A DNA stretch of 37,058 nucleotides from an uncultured bacterium (GTDB taxonomy: Bacteria; Bacteroidota; Bacteroidia; Bacteroidales; Bacteroidaceae): assembly GCA_905216095.1 (NCBI GenBank), contig CAJMSQ010000024.1:1-37058 (forward strand), in the 5' to 3' direction. Position numbers and translations under genes: made by a program. Below the pieces are notes generated by a model. It saw nothing but the letters and a program-made list of their open reading frames with translations, had not been told where the DNA came from and made no database searches. Positions 1-8,236 of the stretch are shown here, piece by piece; within the stretch, counting starts at the first letter, position 1, and each line of letters starts with the position of its first letter.

Positions 1-10
1 ATTGTCGCCC

Positions 11-99
11 GTAGGGACGCGATTCATCGCGTCCGCAAGGATGTACATCGAATGAAATCCCCAATCCCTCCCTGTGGACGCGATGAATCGCGTCCCTAC
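11..99. repeat. REP-like long inverted repeat
   Basis: A 24-nt arm at 11-34 is repeated as its exact reverse complement at 76-99, with a 41-nt spacer. Each arm is itself nearly palindromic around GGACGCGAT, so each can fold alone or the two can pair. This two-arm arrangement resembles REP doublets (BIME or REPIN). No second copy is visible in the window and no REP-associated transposase is present. It could also serve as a transcript-end structure for a gene upstream of the window. Confidence 0.75.
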
Positions 100-126
100 A
101 CGCGGCATAGCGCGCACATCGCACAG

Positions 127-187
127 AGAGGCGTTCCGCTACTGGTACATGTAAGCTGTGCTGTCCGGTAGCGGAATGCCTCTTTTT
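127..187 (+). terminator. Rho-independent terminator of an upstream gene
   Basis: AGAGGCGTTCCGCTAC at 127-142 pairs with GTAGCGGAATGCCTCT at 168-183 (16 pairs, one G-U), followed by a T-run at 183-187. The loop is long (25 nt). On the + strand this would end transcription of a gene lying left of the window and insulate uvrB. Confidence 0.7.
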
Positions 188-243
188 CCTATCTTTTGCC
201 TTGCGCCCCCTACGCCGCCGGCCGAAAATAAAGAAAGACGGAC

Positions 244-274
244 TTGGGAATACGGAATAACTATCGTAATTTTG
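244..274 (+). promoter_or_regulatory. uvrB promoter
   Basis: A Bacteroides-type -7 element TAATTTTG lies at 267-274, with TTGG at 244-247 as the -33 element and a 19-nt spacer. It starts transcription about 50 nt before the chosen uvrB start codon at 331, which argues against the longer reading frame beginning at 244. Confidence 0.7.
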
Positions 275-330
275 CAGATTCCACGACGAGTCCGCGAAAC
301 AGGAACGTTTGCCCCCTTCCCGAAACAAGC

Positions 331-2343
331 ATGAAGAAGTTCAAGATACATTCCGACTATCAGCCGACCGGCGACCAGCCCGAAGCCATCAGGCAGCTTA
401 CCGAAGGTGTCCTCAACGGGCTGCCTGCGCAGACTTTGCTGGGCGTTACCGGTTCGGGAAAGACATTTACCATCGCCAACGTCATTGCCCGGCTGAACAG
501 GCCGACGCTCGTCCTGAGCCACAACAAGACGCTGGCGGCGCAACTCTATGCCGAGTTCAAGGGATTCTTTCCCGAAAACGCGGTGGAGTATTATGTGTCT
601 TACTACGACTACTACCAGCCCGAAGCATACATAGCCTCCACGGACACTTACATAGAGAAGGACATGGCCATCAACGAGGAAATCGACAAACTGAGGCTGG
701 CCGCAACGTCCTCATTGCTGTCGGGGCGCAACGATGTCATTGTCGTCTCGTCGGTATCGTGCATCTACGGCATGGGAAATCCCGCCGCCTTCTACGAGAA
801 CGTCATCAGCCTGAAAGTTGGCCGGAAGTTGGCGCAAAATGCACTGCTCCGGAAACTGGTGGACAGCCTCTACACCAGAAACGACGTCGCGCCCAAAGCG
901 GGAAACTTCAGGGTGAAGGGCGACACCGTGGACGTATATCTGGCCTATGCGGACGAACTGCTGCGCATCACGTTTTGGGACGACGAAATCGACGGCATAG
1001 AGGAGGTGGACGCCGTGAGCGGAATGCGTATGGCAACCTTCGACGAATACAAAATCTATCCGGCCAACCTGTTCCTGACGTCAAAGGAGACGCAGGAACT
1101 GGCCATACGGAAAATACAGGACGACCTGACGGAACAGGTTGCCCTGTTCAAGGAAGAGCACAAGGAGCTTGAGGCCAAGCGGCTCAGCGAACGCGTGAAC
1201 TATGACATCGAGATGATTCGCGAACTCGGGCACTGCTCGGGCATTGAGAACTATTCACGCTACTTTGACGGGCGGGAACCGGGAACGCGGCCCTACTGCC
1301 TGCTCGACTTCTTCCCCGATGATTTTCTGATTGTCATAGACGAAAGCCACGTCAGCGTGCCGCAAATCAGCGCCATGTACGGCGGAGACCGTTCCCGCAA
1401 GGAGGCGCTGGTGAATTACGGCTTCAGACTGCCCGCCGCCCTGGACAACCGCCCTCTGAAATTCGAGGAATTCCACGAATTGGCCAAGCAAGTGATTTAT
1501 ATCAGTGCAACCCCGGCCGAGTATGAGCTGGCGGAGAGCGAAGGTGTCGTCGTGGAACAGGTGATTCGCCCTACGGGACTGCTCGACCCGCCCATTGAAG
1601 TACGGCCCGCGGACTATCCCGTAGACGACTTGATGGAAGAAATCAGGCTCTGTCTGGAGAGGGACGAGCGCGTACTTGTCACGACACTGACGAAAAGGAT
1701 GGCCGAAGAATTGTCGGACTTCCTGATAAAGAACGGTGTGCGGACGGCTTACATCCACAGTGACGTGGACACGCTGGAACGGGTGCGCATCATGGAGGAC
1801 CTGCGCAAGGGTCTGTATTCCGTACTGGTCGGCGTAAACCTGTTGCGCGAGGGACTTGATTTGCCCGAAGTGGCTCTTGTGGCCATACTCGATGCCGACA
1901 AGGAAGGGTTCCTGCGGTCGCACCGCTCGCTGACCCAGACGGCCGGACGCGCGGCACGCAACGTAAACGGACGTGTCATCATGTATGCCAACCGCATCAC
2001 GCCGTCCATGCGGCAGACCATCGAGGAAACAGAACGGAGACGCATCAAACAGATACAGTACAACGAGGCACACGGCATCGTTCCCCGACAGATACGCAAG
2101 GCTACCGGCATCAACGAACTGGCGCAGCTGAAGAAAGAGAACGACGGCCGGCCGGCTTACGACACCGAAATGCCCGAAATCCGTCAGGTGGCCGAGACCC
2201 AGGTTGAATATGGCAAGGGAGAAAACAAGGAACAACGCATGGAACGGCTCAGGAAACAGATGAAGGAGGCCGCCGCACGCTTCGATTTCATTCTGGCCGC
2301 ACAACTGCGCGACGAACTGATAGCTTTGGAAAAAGAAAACTGA
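331..2343 (+). CDS. uvrB: Excinuclease ABC subunit B
   Basis: UvrB is the damage-verifying helicase-like subunit of nucleotide excision repair. It is loaded by UvrA and then recruits UvrC for dual incision in the cytoplasm. The 670-residue product has the expected family length. Visible features are the Walker A motif GVTGSGKT at 38-45, the DNA-clamping beta-hairpin region YYDYYQPEAY at 91-100, the DESH Walker B box at 337-340, a C-terminal helicase domain with the VGVNLLREGLDLPEV segment, and a UVR coiled coil at about 630-665 that would bind UvrC. The start at 331 (MKKFKIHSDY) fits family N-termini; the upstream in-frame ATG at 244 overlaps the promoter. The transporter gene follows after only 2 nt, so the two are probably co-transcribed. 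Confidence 0.97.
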   Translation: MKKFKIHSDYQPTGDQPEAIRQLTEGVLNGLPAQTLLGVTGSGKTFTIANVIARLNRPTLVLSHNKTLAAQLYAEFKGFFPENAVEYYVSYYDYYQPEAYIASTDTYIEKDMAINEEIDKLRLAATSSLLSGRNDVIVVSSVSCIYGMGNPAAFYENVISLKVGRKLAQNALLRKLVDSLYTRNDVAPKAGNFRVKGDTVDVYLAYADELLRITFWDDEIDGIEEVDAVSGMRMATFDEYKIYPANLFLTSKETQELAIRKIQDDLTEQVALFKEEHKELEAKRLSERVNYDIEMIRELGHCSGIENYSRYFDGREPGTRPYCLLDFFPDDFLIVIDESHVSVPQISAMYGGDRSRKEALVNYGFRLPAALDNRPLKFEEFHELAKQVIYISATPAEYELAESEGVVVEQVIRPTGLLDPPIEVRPADYPVDDLMEEIRLCLERDERVLVTTLTKRMAEELSDFLIKNGVRTAYIHSDVDTLERVRIMEDLRKGLYSVLVGVNLLREGLDLPEVALVAILDADKEGFLRSHRSLTQTAGRAARNVNGRVIMYANRITPSMRQTIEETERRRIKQIQYNEAHGIVPRQIRKATGINELAQLKKENDGRPAYDTEMPEIRQVAETQVEYGKGENKEQRMERLRKQMKEAAARFDFILAAQLRDELIALEKEN

Positions 2344-2345
2344 CC

Positions 2346-3311
2346 ATGACTTCACCGATTGCCTTTATCAAGAACTGGACACTGCCCATAGCCATGCTGG
2401 CCGGCGCCATGTCCTATCTTATTGGTGTAAGGATACCGTTGCTTACACCCTACAAATCTTTTCTGATGGGCCTGGTATCGGTCTTGCAACCGATACTTAT
2501 CTTCAGCATGTTGTTCATTACTTTCTGCAAGGTGGACCCTCATGACCTGCGTCTGCGCAGGTGGCACGGCTGGTTATTGCTGATGCAGGCGGGTCTGTTC
2601 GCGATGCTGTCGCTCACCCTTGTGGCATTTCCGGATATGCCGGGCGGAGTGGTCATCGAGGGCGCGATGCTGTGCCTCATCTGCCCTACCGCGACCGCCG
2701 GGGCCGTCGTGGTGAACAAACTGGGCGGCGATGCGGCGGGACTGACCACATACACCATACTCATCAACCTCGTGGTGGCGGTGGTTGTCCCCATGTTCGT
2801 CCCCCTCATCCACCCGCATCCGGGACTGGACTTCGTCAGTTCTTTCTTCTTAATCATGGGAAAAGTCTTCCCCATGCTGATTTGTCCTTTCTTCGCGGCA
2901 TTGCTGGTGCGCTGGTTCTTCCCTAAAATCCACCGGATGGTACTCGGTTGCAAGGACCTGGCTTTCTACATCTGGGCAGTCAGCCTGTCCATCGCCATAG
3001 CCGTAACGGTACGCTCCATTGTCCATAGCGACAGTGCCGTCATCTACCAGGCAGGCATCGCAGCCGCCAGTCTTATGGCTTGCGCCCTGCAGTTCTACGC
3101 AGGCAAGAAAATAGGCCGCAAGTACGGATGTCCCATCAGTGCGGGACAGAGCCTGGGACAGAAGAATACGGTATTCGCGATATGGATGGGTTACACGTTC
3201 CTGACACCCGTCAGCTCTATTGCCGGCGGATTTTACAGCATATGGCATAACATTTTCAACTCCTGGCAACTTTACCGGAAACGCAAGGACGACGCGACGG
3301 ACCGGGGATAG
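2346..3311 (+). CDS. BASS-family (bile acid:Na+ symporter-like) membrane transporter
   Basis: A 321-residue, very hydrophobic protein with about nine to ten predicted membrane helices and no signal peptide. The layout, with a glycine-rich ICPTATAGAVVVNKLGG segment around residue 115 and a conserved C-terminal half with QNTVFAIW-like text (GQKNTVFAIW), resembles the bile acid:sodium symporter / arsenite-resistance fold. The substrate cannot be told from sequence; family members carry bile acids, pantoate or other organic anions with sodium. It starts 2 nt after the uvrB stop, so it is likely translated from the uvrB transcript. No functional link to repair is evident. Confidence is good for an inner-membrane transporter and moderate for the family. 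Confidence 0.75.
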   Translation: MTSPIAFIKNWTLPIAMLAGAMSYLIGVRIPLLTPYKSFLMGLVSVLQPILIFSMLFITFCKVDPHDLRLRRWHGWLLLMQAGLFAMLSLTLVAFPDMPGGVVIEGAMLCLICPTATAGAVVVNKLGGDAAGLTTYTILINLVVAVVVPMFVPLIHPHPGLDFVSSFFLIMGKVFPMLICPFFAALLVRWFFPKIHRMVLGCKDLAFYIWAVSLSIAIAVTVRSIVHSDSAVIYQAGIAAASLMACALQFYAGKKIGRKYGCPISAGQSLGQKNTVFAIWMGYTFLTPVSSIAGGFYSIWHNIFNSWQLYRKRKDDATDRG

Positions 3312-3338
3312 ACCAACCGGGGCTGCATCCTATAAAAA

Positions 3339-3375
3339 CAATCCCACCGACATGAATGATATGTCGGTGGGATTG
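3339..3375. terminator. Bidirectional terminator between transporter and EF-G2-like gene
   Basis: A perfect 15-bp stem (3339-3353 with 3361-3375) has a 7-nt loop. On the minus strand it is followed directly by TTTTT, making a strong terminator for the EF-G-like gene. On the plus strand GATTCTTTA follows, so it may also end the uvrB-transporter transcript. The two operons converge here. Confidence 0.85.
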
Positions 3376-3462
3376 GATTCTTTATCACGTACTTCGCGAT
3401 ACGTCCTTCCGCGATGCCGCAAACAGGATGGCATCTGCCGGCCGGACCATCCGGGACAGGAT

Positions 3463-5616
3463 TTATTCGGCCTGTTCCTGTTCGAAATTCTCGATAAGTT
3501 TGTTCTGCAAGTCGCCGGGTACAAGTTCGTAGCTGGCGAACTTCATGATGAAGCTGGCACGTCCGCCCGTCAGAGAACTGAGGTTGGTGGCATAATTGCT
3601 CATTTCCTTGAGAGGAACCTTGGCTTGCAGTTTCTCATAACCGTTCTCGCTGCTCATACCTATGATAAGACCGCGACGGCCCTGCAGGTCGCTCATGACG
3701 TCACCCAGTTTCTCGCCCGGGACAAATACTTCCACGTCGTAGATAGGCTCCAGGATTTTCGGACCGGCCTCCTTGAACGCCTGACTGAAAGCATTCCGGC
3801 CGGCCAACATGAAGGACAATTCATTGCTGTCCACGGGGTGCATCTTTCCATCATAGACAATGACACGCACGTCGCGGGCATAGCTTCCTGTAAGCGGGCC
3901 TTGCTCCATACGACTCATGACACCCTTGAGAATAGCCGGCATGAAACGGGCATCAATCGCACCACCCACGACAGAGTTGATGAAGACAAGTTTTCCGCCC
4001 CACTCCAATGGGATTTCTTCCTTGCCCTTCACGGAAATACGGATTTCCTGGTTGCCGAACTTATAAACGGTCGGGTCTTCCATACCATCGCTGTAAGGCT
4101 CAACGATGAGGTGAACCTCGCCGAACTGTCCGGCACCTCCGCTCTGTTTCTTGTGACGGTAGTCGGCGCGGGCGGCTTTCGTGATGGTCTCGCGGTAAGG
4201 TATGCGCTGCTCATAGAATTCTATGGCAATCTTGTCTATGTTCTCCAGTCTCCACTTCAGGGTTCGCAGATGGAACTCGCCTTGTCCGTGTACGAGAATC
4301 TGGCGCAACTCCTTGCTTTGTTCCACTTCCCATGTCGGGTCTTCCTGTCTCATGCGGTTAAGTGCCGCCATCATCTTCTCGGTATCGGCCTCATTGACGG
4401 CACGAATGGCGCGCGTGAACTTAGGATTGGGGTATTTGATGAAATTGAAGCGGTTGTCGCAATCTTTTCCGTTCAAGGTATTGCCGGTACGGACATCCTT
4501 CAGCTTAACCGTACATCCGATGTCACCGGCCGCCAGCTGCTCCACCTTTTCACGGTTGGCACCGGCACAAACGAATATCTGCGCCATGCGTTCCTTAGAG
4601 CCCCTGTCCGCATTGGCGAGGTCATCACCCTCTTTCACGGTTCCGCTCATCACCTTGAAGTATTGTACTTCGCCGATGTGGGGTTCCACGCCTGTCTTGA
4701 AGAAATAAATGGACGTCGGTCCGGCCGGGTCGAGTTTCACTTCCATGCCACGTGTGTTGTGGACCGCGGGCATTTCATCGACAAACGGCACGACGTTTCC
4801 AAGGAACTCCATCAAACGGCCCACGCCCATGTTCTTGGTGGCACATACACAGAACACAGGGAAAATTCCGCGCGTCACCATACCCTTGCGGATGCCTTCG
4901 CGCATTTCGTCCTCGGACAACTGCTCCGTCTCGAAGAACTTCTCCATCAGTCCTTCATCGTTTTCGGCGGCAGCCTCCACGAGAGCCTTGTGCATTTCCT
5001 GGGCCTTTTCCTGCTCTTCGGCGGGAATGTCCTCTATTTGCGGCGCACCGCCATCAGCACCCCAGGTCAGCTTCTTCATAAGAATGACATCAATCAGCGA
5101 ATTAAAGTCCGGGCCGGTCTTGACAGGGTATTGCACGGGAACGACCTTCGGGCCGTAAATGCTTTGCAGTTCTTCGAGAATGGCATCATAGTCGCACTTT
5201 TCGTCATCCAGCTGATTGACAAGGAAAATGACGGGCTTGCCCAGTTTTTCCGTATATCTGAAGTGGTTTTGCGTACCGACTTCCGGACCGAAACGGCCGT
5301 TAATGAGCAGCAACGCCGTGTCCGTCACGTTGAGCGCGGTCATGGCCGCTCCCACAAAGTCGTCAGAGCCCGGACAGTCTATGATATTCAGTTTTTTGTT
5401 GTTCCATTCCACATGGAAGACCGTGGAAAACACAGAGTATCCGTAGTCCTGCTCTACGGGAAAATAGTCGGACACGGTATTCTTTGCCGTGATACGGCCT
5501 CGTCTATTAATGAGACCACTCTCAAAGAGGAGCGCTTCCGTGAGGGTGGTCTTACCTGAGCCATCGTTGCCGAGCAGAGCGATGTTCTTAATTTCGTGTG
5601 AATTGTAGACTTTCAT
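3463..5616 (-). CDS. fusA2: EF-G paralogue (EF-G2-like), catalytic histidine absent
   Basis: A 717-residue EF-G-family protein with G domain, domains II-III, a domain IV beginning near SGGAGQFGEVHLIVEP, and domain V. It should act on the ribosome in translocation. The start at 5616 (MKVYNSHEIK) is preferred because the family alignment begins there; an upstream in-frame ATG at 5667 would add 17 atypical residues. The G-domain motifs are non-canonical: P-loop GNDGSGKTT at 16-24, switch II DCPGSDDF at 80-87 in place of DTPGHVDF, and NQLD at 134-137 in place of NKxD. Ser84 sits where EF-G has its GTP-hydrolysing histidine, and the usual RGITI switch I text is missing. This matches the Bacteroides EF-G2 described as working without GTP hydrolysis and being induced by the regulator Cur during starvation. 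Orthology is my inference from sequence recall. Confidence 0.88.
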   Translation of the reverse strand: MKVYNSHEIKNIALLGNDGSGKTTLTEALLFESGLINRRGRITAKNTVSDYFPVEQDYGYSVFSTVFHVEWNNKKLNIIDCPGSDDFVGAAMTALNVTDTALLLINGRFGPEVGTQNHFRYTEKLGKPVIFLVNQLDDEKCDYDAILEELQSIYGPKVVPVQYPVKTGPDFNSLIDVILMKKLTWGADGGAPQIEDIPAEEQEKAQEMHKALVEAAAENDEGLMEKFFETEQLSEDEMREGIRKGMVTRGIFPVFCVCATKNMGVGRLMEFLGNVVPFVDEMPAVHNTRGMEVKLDPAGPTSIYFFKTGVEPHIGEVQYFKVMSGTVKEGDDLANADRGSKERMAQIFVCAGANREKVEQLAAGDIGCTVKLKDVRTGNTLNGKDCDNRFNFIKYPNPKFTRAIRAVNEADTEKMMAALNRMRQEDPTWEVEQSKELRQILVHGQGEFHLRTLKWRLENIDKIAIEFYEQRIPYRETITKAARADYRHKKQSGGAGQFGEVHLIVEPYSDGMEDPTVYKFGNQEIRISVKGKEEIPLEWGGKLVFINSVVGGAIDARFMPAILKGVMSRMEQGPLTGSYARDVRVIVYDGKMHPVDSNELSFMLAGRNAFSQAFKEAGPKILEPIYDVEVFVPGEKLGDVMSDLQGRRGLIIGMSSENGYEKLQAKVPLKEMSNYATNLSSLTGGRASFIMKFASYELVPGDLQNKLIENFEQEQAE

Positions 5617-5664
5617 ATCAAAAGATTTAAGTAGTAGCCGATTGCTTTTAACTTTAACGCTTGG

Positions 5665-5693
5665 CAAATTACGGATAAATATTCAAGCGGCAA
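5665..5693 (-). promoter_or_regulatory. Possible promoter of the EF-G2-like gene
   Basis: On the minus strand TAATTTG (5665-5671) follows TTG (5691-5693) by 19 nt. The -7 element is one base short of the TAnnTTTG consensus, so the assignment is tentative. The rest of the 289-nt gap to the divergent lipoprotein gene has room for an upstream activator site, but I could not identify one. Confidence 0.4.
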
Positions 5694-5826
5694 AATTTAT
5701 CAGATATGTTTTTCAGCAGACTTCCGCAAGACGGGCGTACATCCCGGGAACCGGTTTCCGACACAAGGAAGATGTGACGCAACACGCATCCGCAAGGCGT
5801 TGTCCCGCAAATAGGCCACCGTAACG

Positions 5827-5857
5827 TTGCTGAATCCCGCAGGTTTGTTTACCTTTG
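5827..5857 (+). promoter_or_regulatory. Promoter of the PorE-like gene
   Basis: TACCTTTG at 5850-5857 with TTG at 5827-5829 and a 20-nt spacer match the Bacteroides housekeeping promoter. Transcription would begin near 5865, giving a leader of about 40 nt before the ATG at 5906. Confidence 0.75.
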
Positions 5858-5905
5858 TATGCGCTATGATGCAATAAATAAGGTAAAAAGCAGTTTACAT
5901 ATTTA

Positions 5906-7993
5906 ATGAGAACCTATTTATCCCTATATCGTCCGCTCCAACGCCGGTTGCCGTTCGTTGTCTGCGCGGCCATAACGATTTCGCTGGCCTCTTGCGGCAG
6001 CGTGGAGCGCACCCTGAAGCGCGGCGATGCGGCCTTGGCCTTGGGCGAATATTGCGAAGCGGCCAATCTTTACAAGAGAGCTTATCAGAGAACACCTTCC
6101 ACGGAACGTCTGAAACGCGGCGAGATAGCTTACCGGATGGCCGACGCTTACCGCCTGCACGGAAACGTGGCCCGCGCCATCGGTGCCTACCGCAATGCCG
6201 AACGATATAAGTTTACCGACACACTCACCTACCTGCGCGAAGGTGATATGCTGCGGCTGATGGGCGACTACCGCAATGCCGAAAACTGCTATGCGGAATA
6301 TCTGAAGACCCATCCGGACAGCAAGGAGGCGAAAGCCGGCATCGCTTCATGCCGGACCGCACCGGAAATCAAGGAAAAAGGCTCGGCGTACACCGTCAAG
6401 CTCGAGCGGCTGTTCAACGGAAGCCGTTCGGACTACGCTCCGGCGTATATGGGAACGGAGGCCGGCCAGCTTTATTTCACGACCACGCGCCAACAGGCCA
6501 CGGGAAGCGACCTGAGCGGTATCACCGGCATGAAAAACGGGGACATCTTCTTTGCCAAGAAAGACGAAAAGGGCAAATGGAAAATCCCCGAAGCGGTGGA
6601 AGGCGTCAATACGGAGTTTGACGAGGGCGCATGTGCCTTCTCGGCCGACGGACAGACCATGTACCTGACAGTTTGCCGCACCGACCCGCAATATCCCCGG
6701 ATGGCGGAAATCTGGACCTCGCAGCGCACGGATGCCAAATGGGCGAAGCCGCAACAGTTGAAGATTTCGGCGGACACCCTGTCCTCTTATGCGCATCCCG
6801 CCCCCTCGCCCGACGGGCATTGGCTGTACTTTGTGTCCGACATGCCCGGCGGATACGGCGGACTTGACCTCTGGCGGACCTCCATATCCGGCGGACACGG
6901 CATCGGGCCTGTGGAGAACCTGGGACCGGACATCAACACGGCGGGCAACGAGTCCTTCCCGACGGTGCGTCCCGGGGGCGAACTGTACTTTTCATCCGAC
7001 GGCCGGCAGCCCAACATGGGCGGGCTCGACCTGTACCGGGCGACGGAAGACACCGTCACCCACAAATGGAACGTCGTCCACCTGCCCGCGCCCATGAACT
7101 CCAACGGAGACGATTTCGGCATCACATTCGAGGGACTGCACAACCGCGGTTTCTTCTCCTCCAGCCGTTCCACGGGCGGCAGGGGATGGGACAAGATATA
7201 CTCTTTCTCTTATCCGGAAGTGTTGCAGACGGTCAAGGGATGGGTCTACGAACAAGACGGCTACGAACTGCCCGAAGCGGTGGTCTACATGATAGGAAAC
7301 GACGGCACGAACCTCAAGTTCGGTGTCCTGAGCGACGGTTCGTTCGAACAACCCGTGACTCCCGGCGTGGACTATCTGTTCCTGGCGACCTGCAAAGGCT
7401 ATCTGAACTATCGCAACGCACTACATGCGGACACTTTGGAGGCCGAACACCAGCACGTACTGCAGTTCCCCCTGCCCTCTGTCAGCGTACCTGTGCTGGT
7501 GCGGAACGTATTCTATGAGTTCGACAAGGCGGACCTGACGGAAGACTCGCGCGAAGCCCTCGACCGTCTGGCCAATATGTTGAAGGAGAATCCGAATGTG
7601 ACCATCGAGCTGAGCGCCCACTGCGACTACCGCGGAAACGACGCCTACAACGAAAGGCTTTCGCAGCGCAGGGCCGAGAGTGTGGTGCGCTACCTGACCG
7701 AACACGGCATACAGGCCGACCGGCTGACAGCAAAAGGCTATGGGGAAAACATGCCCAAGGTGGTGAACCGGAAACTGACTGAGACTTATACGTTCCTGCA
7801 TGAGAACGACACGCTCACCGTTCCCTACATACTGAAGCTGTCTCCCGAACAGCAGGAAATCTGCAACGCGCTCAACCGCCGGACGGAGTTCCGCGTATTG
7901 CGGACCACCTACGGGCTTTTCGACGACAAAGGCAACCTGAACCCCTCAGCCCTCAAACCGCGCGAGGAAGAACAGCAGCCGGCAGAGCGGTAA
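5906..7993 (+). CDS. PorE-architecture OmpA-family lipoprotein (TPR, propeller, CRD, OmpA)
   Basis: A 695-residue envelope protein. A lipoprotein signal ends in LASC with the lipidated cysteine at residue 30. Then follow TPR-like helices (about 35-150), a WD40/PD40-type beta-propeller (about 165-430) with repeats such as SPDGHWLYFVSD and GGELYFSSDGRQ, a carboxypeptidase-regulatory-like fold (about 440-515), and an OmpA C-terminal domain with the peptidoglycan-binding motif NERLSQRRAESV at 582-593. The OmpA domain carries an insertion before its last strand. This domain order equals that of PorE, a periplasmic type IX secretion component in Porphyromonas, but no other type IX gene is visible here. 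No acidic export signal follows the lipid cysteine, so a periplasmic outer-membrane anchor binding peptidoglycan is the likely role. Transcribed alone. Confidence 0.85.
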   Translation: MRTYLSLYRPLQRRLPFVVCAAITISLASCGSVERTLKRGDAALALGEYCEAANLYKRAYQRTPSTERLKRGEIAYRMADAYRLHGNVARAIGAYRNAERYKFTDTLTYLREGDMLRLMGDYRNAENCYAEYLKTHPDSKEAKAGIASCRTAPEIKEKGSAYTVKLERLFNGSRSDYAPAYMGTEAGQLYFTTTRQQATGSDLSGITGMKNGDIFFAKKDEKGKWKIPEAVEGVNTEFDEGACAFSADGQTMYLTVCRTDPQYPRMAEIWTSQRTDAKWAKPQQLKISADTLSSYAHPAPSPDGHWLYFVSDMPGGYGGLDLWRTSISGGHGIGPVENLGPDINTAGNESFPTVRPGGELYFSSDGRQPNMGGLDLYRATEDTVTHKWNVVHLPAPMNSNGDDFGITFEGLHNRGFFSSSRSTGGRGWDKIYSFSYPEVLQTVKGWVYEQDGYELPEAVVYMIGNDGTNLKFGVLSDGSFEQPVTPGVDYLFLATCKGYLNYRNALHADTLEAEHQHVLQFPLPSVSVPVLVRNVFYEFDKADLTEDSREALDRLANMLKENPNVTIELSAHCDYRGNDAYNERLSQRRAESVVRYLTEHGIQADRLTAKGYGENMPKVVNRKLTETYTFLHENDTLTVPYILKLSPEQQEICNALNRRTEFRVLRTTYGLFDDKGNLNPSALKPREEEQQPAER

Positions 7994-8057
7994 CCGCACG
8001 TGCGGTAACGCCGCAGCCTTCCCCCCGCTCCGGAAATATTGCCCATTTTAACACAAT

Positions 8058-8088
8058 TTGCTTTTCGGACAAAAATGTATTATCTTTG
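8058..8088 (+). promoter_or_regulatory. Promoter inside element copy A
   Basis: TATCTTTG at 8081-8088 and TTG at 8058-8060 are separated by 20 nt. Copy B has the same elements at the same spacing, which makes chance less likely. Transcription would start around 8095, just before the hairpin. Confidence 0.7.
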
Positions 8089-8103
8089 TATCACGGATAT
8101 GTG

Positions 8104-8129
8104 CAGGGCGGCTTCGGTCGCCCTGTTTT
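8104..8129 (+). terminator. UUCG hairpin with T-run in copy A
   Basis: CAGGGCGGC (8104-8112) pairs with GTCGCCCTG (8117-8125) around a TTCG tetraloop, nine pairs including one G-U, followed by TTTT. It lies only about 10 nt after the expected transcription start, so it is either a terminator of a roughly 35-nt RNA or an attenuator. Confidence 0.7.
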
Positions 8130-8200
8130 CATCTGTACAGGCCCGGTTTCGCATCAAAATTGCCTTTAATAACGAAAAACTATGCCCGTGACAGTTTCTC

Positions 8201-8236
8201 CTACATGGCATGTAGTCGCGCGTACATGCCATGTAG
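8201..8236. repeat. Paired CTACATG(G/C)CATGTAG palindromes, copy A
   Basis: CTACATGGCATGTAG at 8201-8215 is a 15-nt palindrome. A second, TACATGCCATGTA, lies at 8223-8235 and is flanked by a G that extends the match. The two are also reverse complements of each other, so the region can form either two small hairpins or one long one. The same palindrome occurs in copy B. Confidence 0.85.

Noticed and set aside
3220..5559. A 779-codon open frame on the + strand opposite the EF-G2-like gene
   Set aside because: It lies in full antisense to a well-supported conserved gene, begins inside the transporter gene and shows no recognisable domain; it follows from codon bias on the opposite strand.
8074..8190. 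Short frames in elements A and B that both begin MYYLC and stop at the same motif
   Set aside because: Their ATG lies upstream of or within the -7 element, so the element's own promoter could not give their message. The shared residues reflect conserved DNA motifs. Kept as a curiosity, not as genes.
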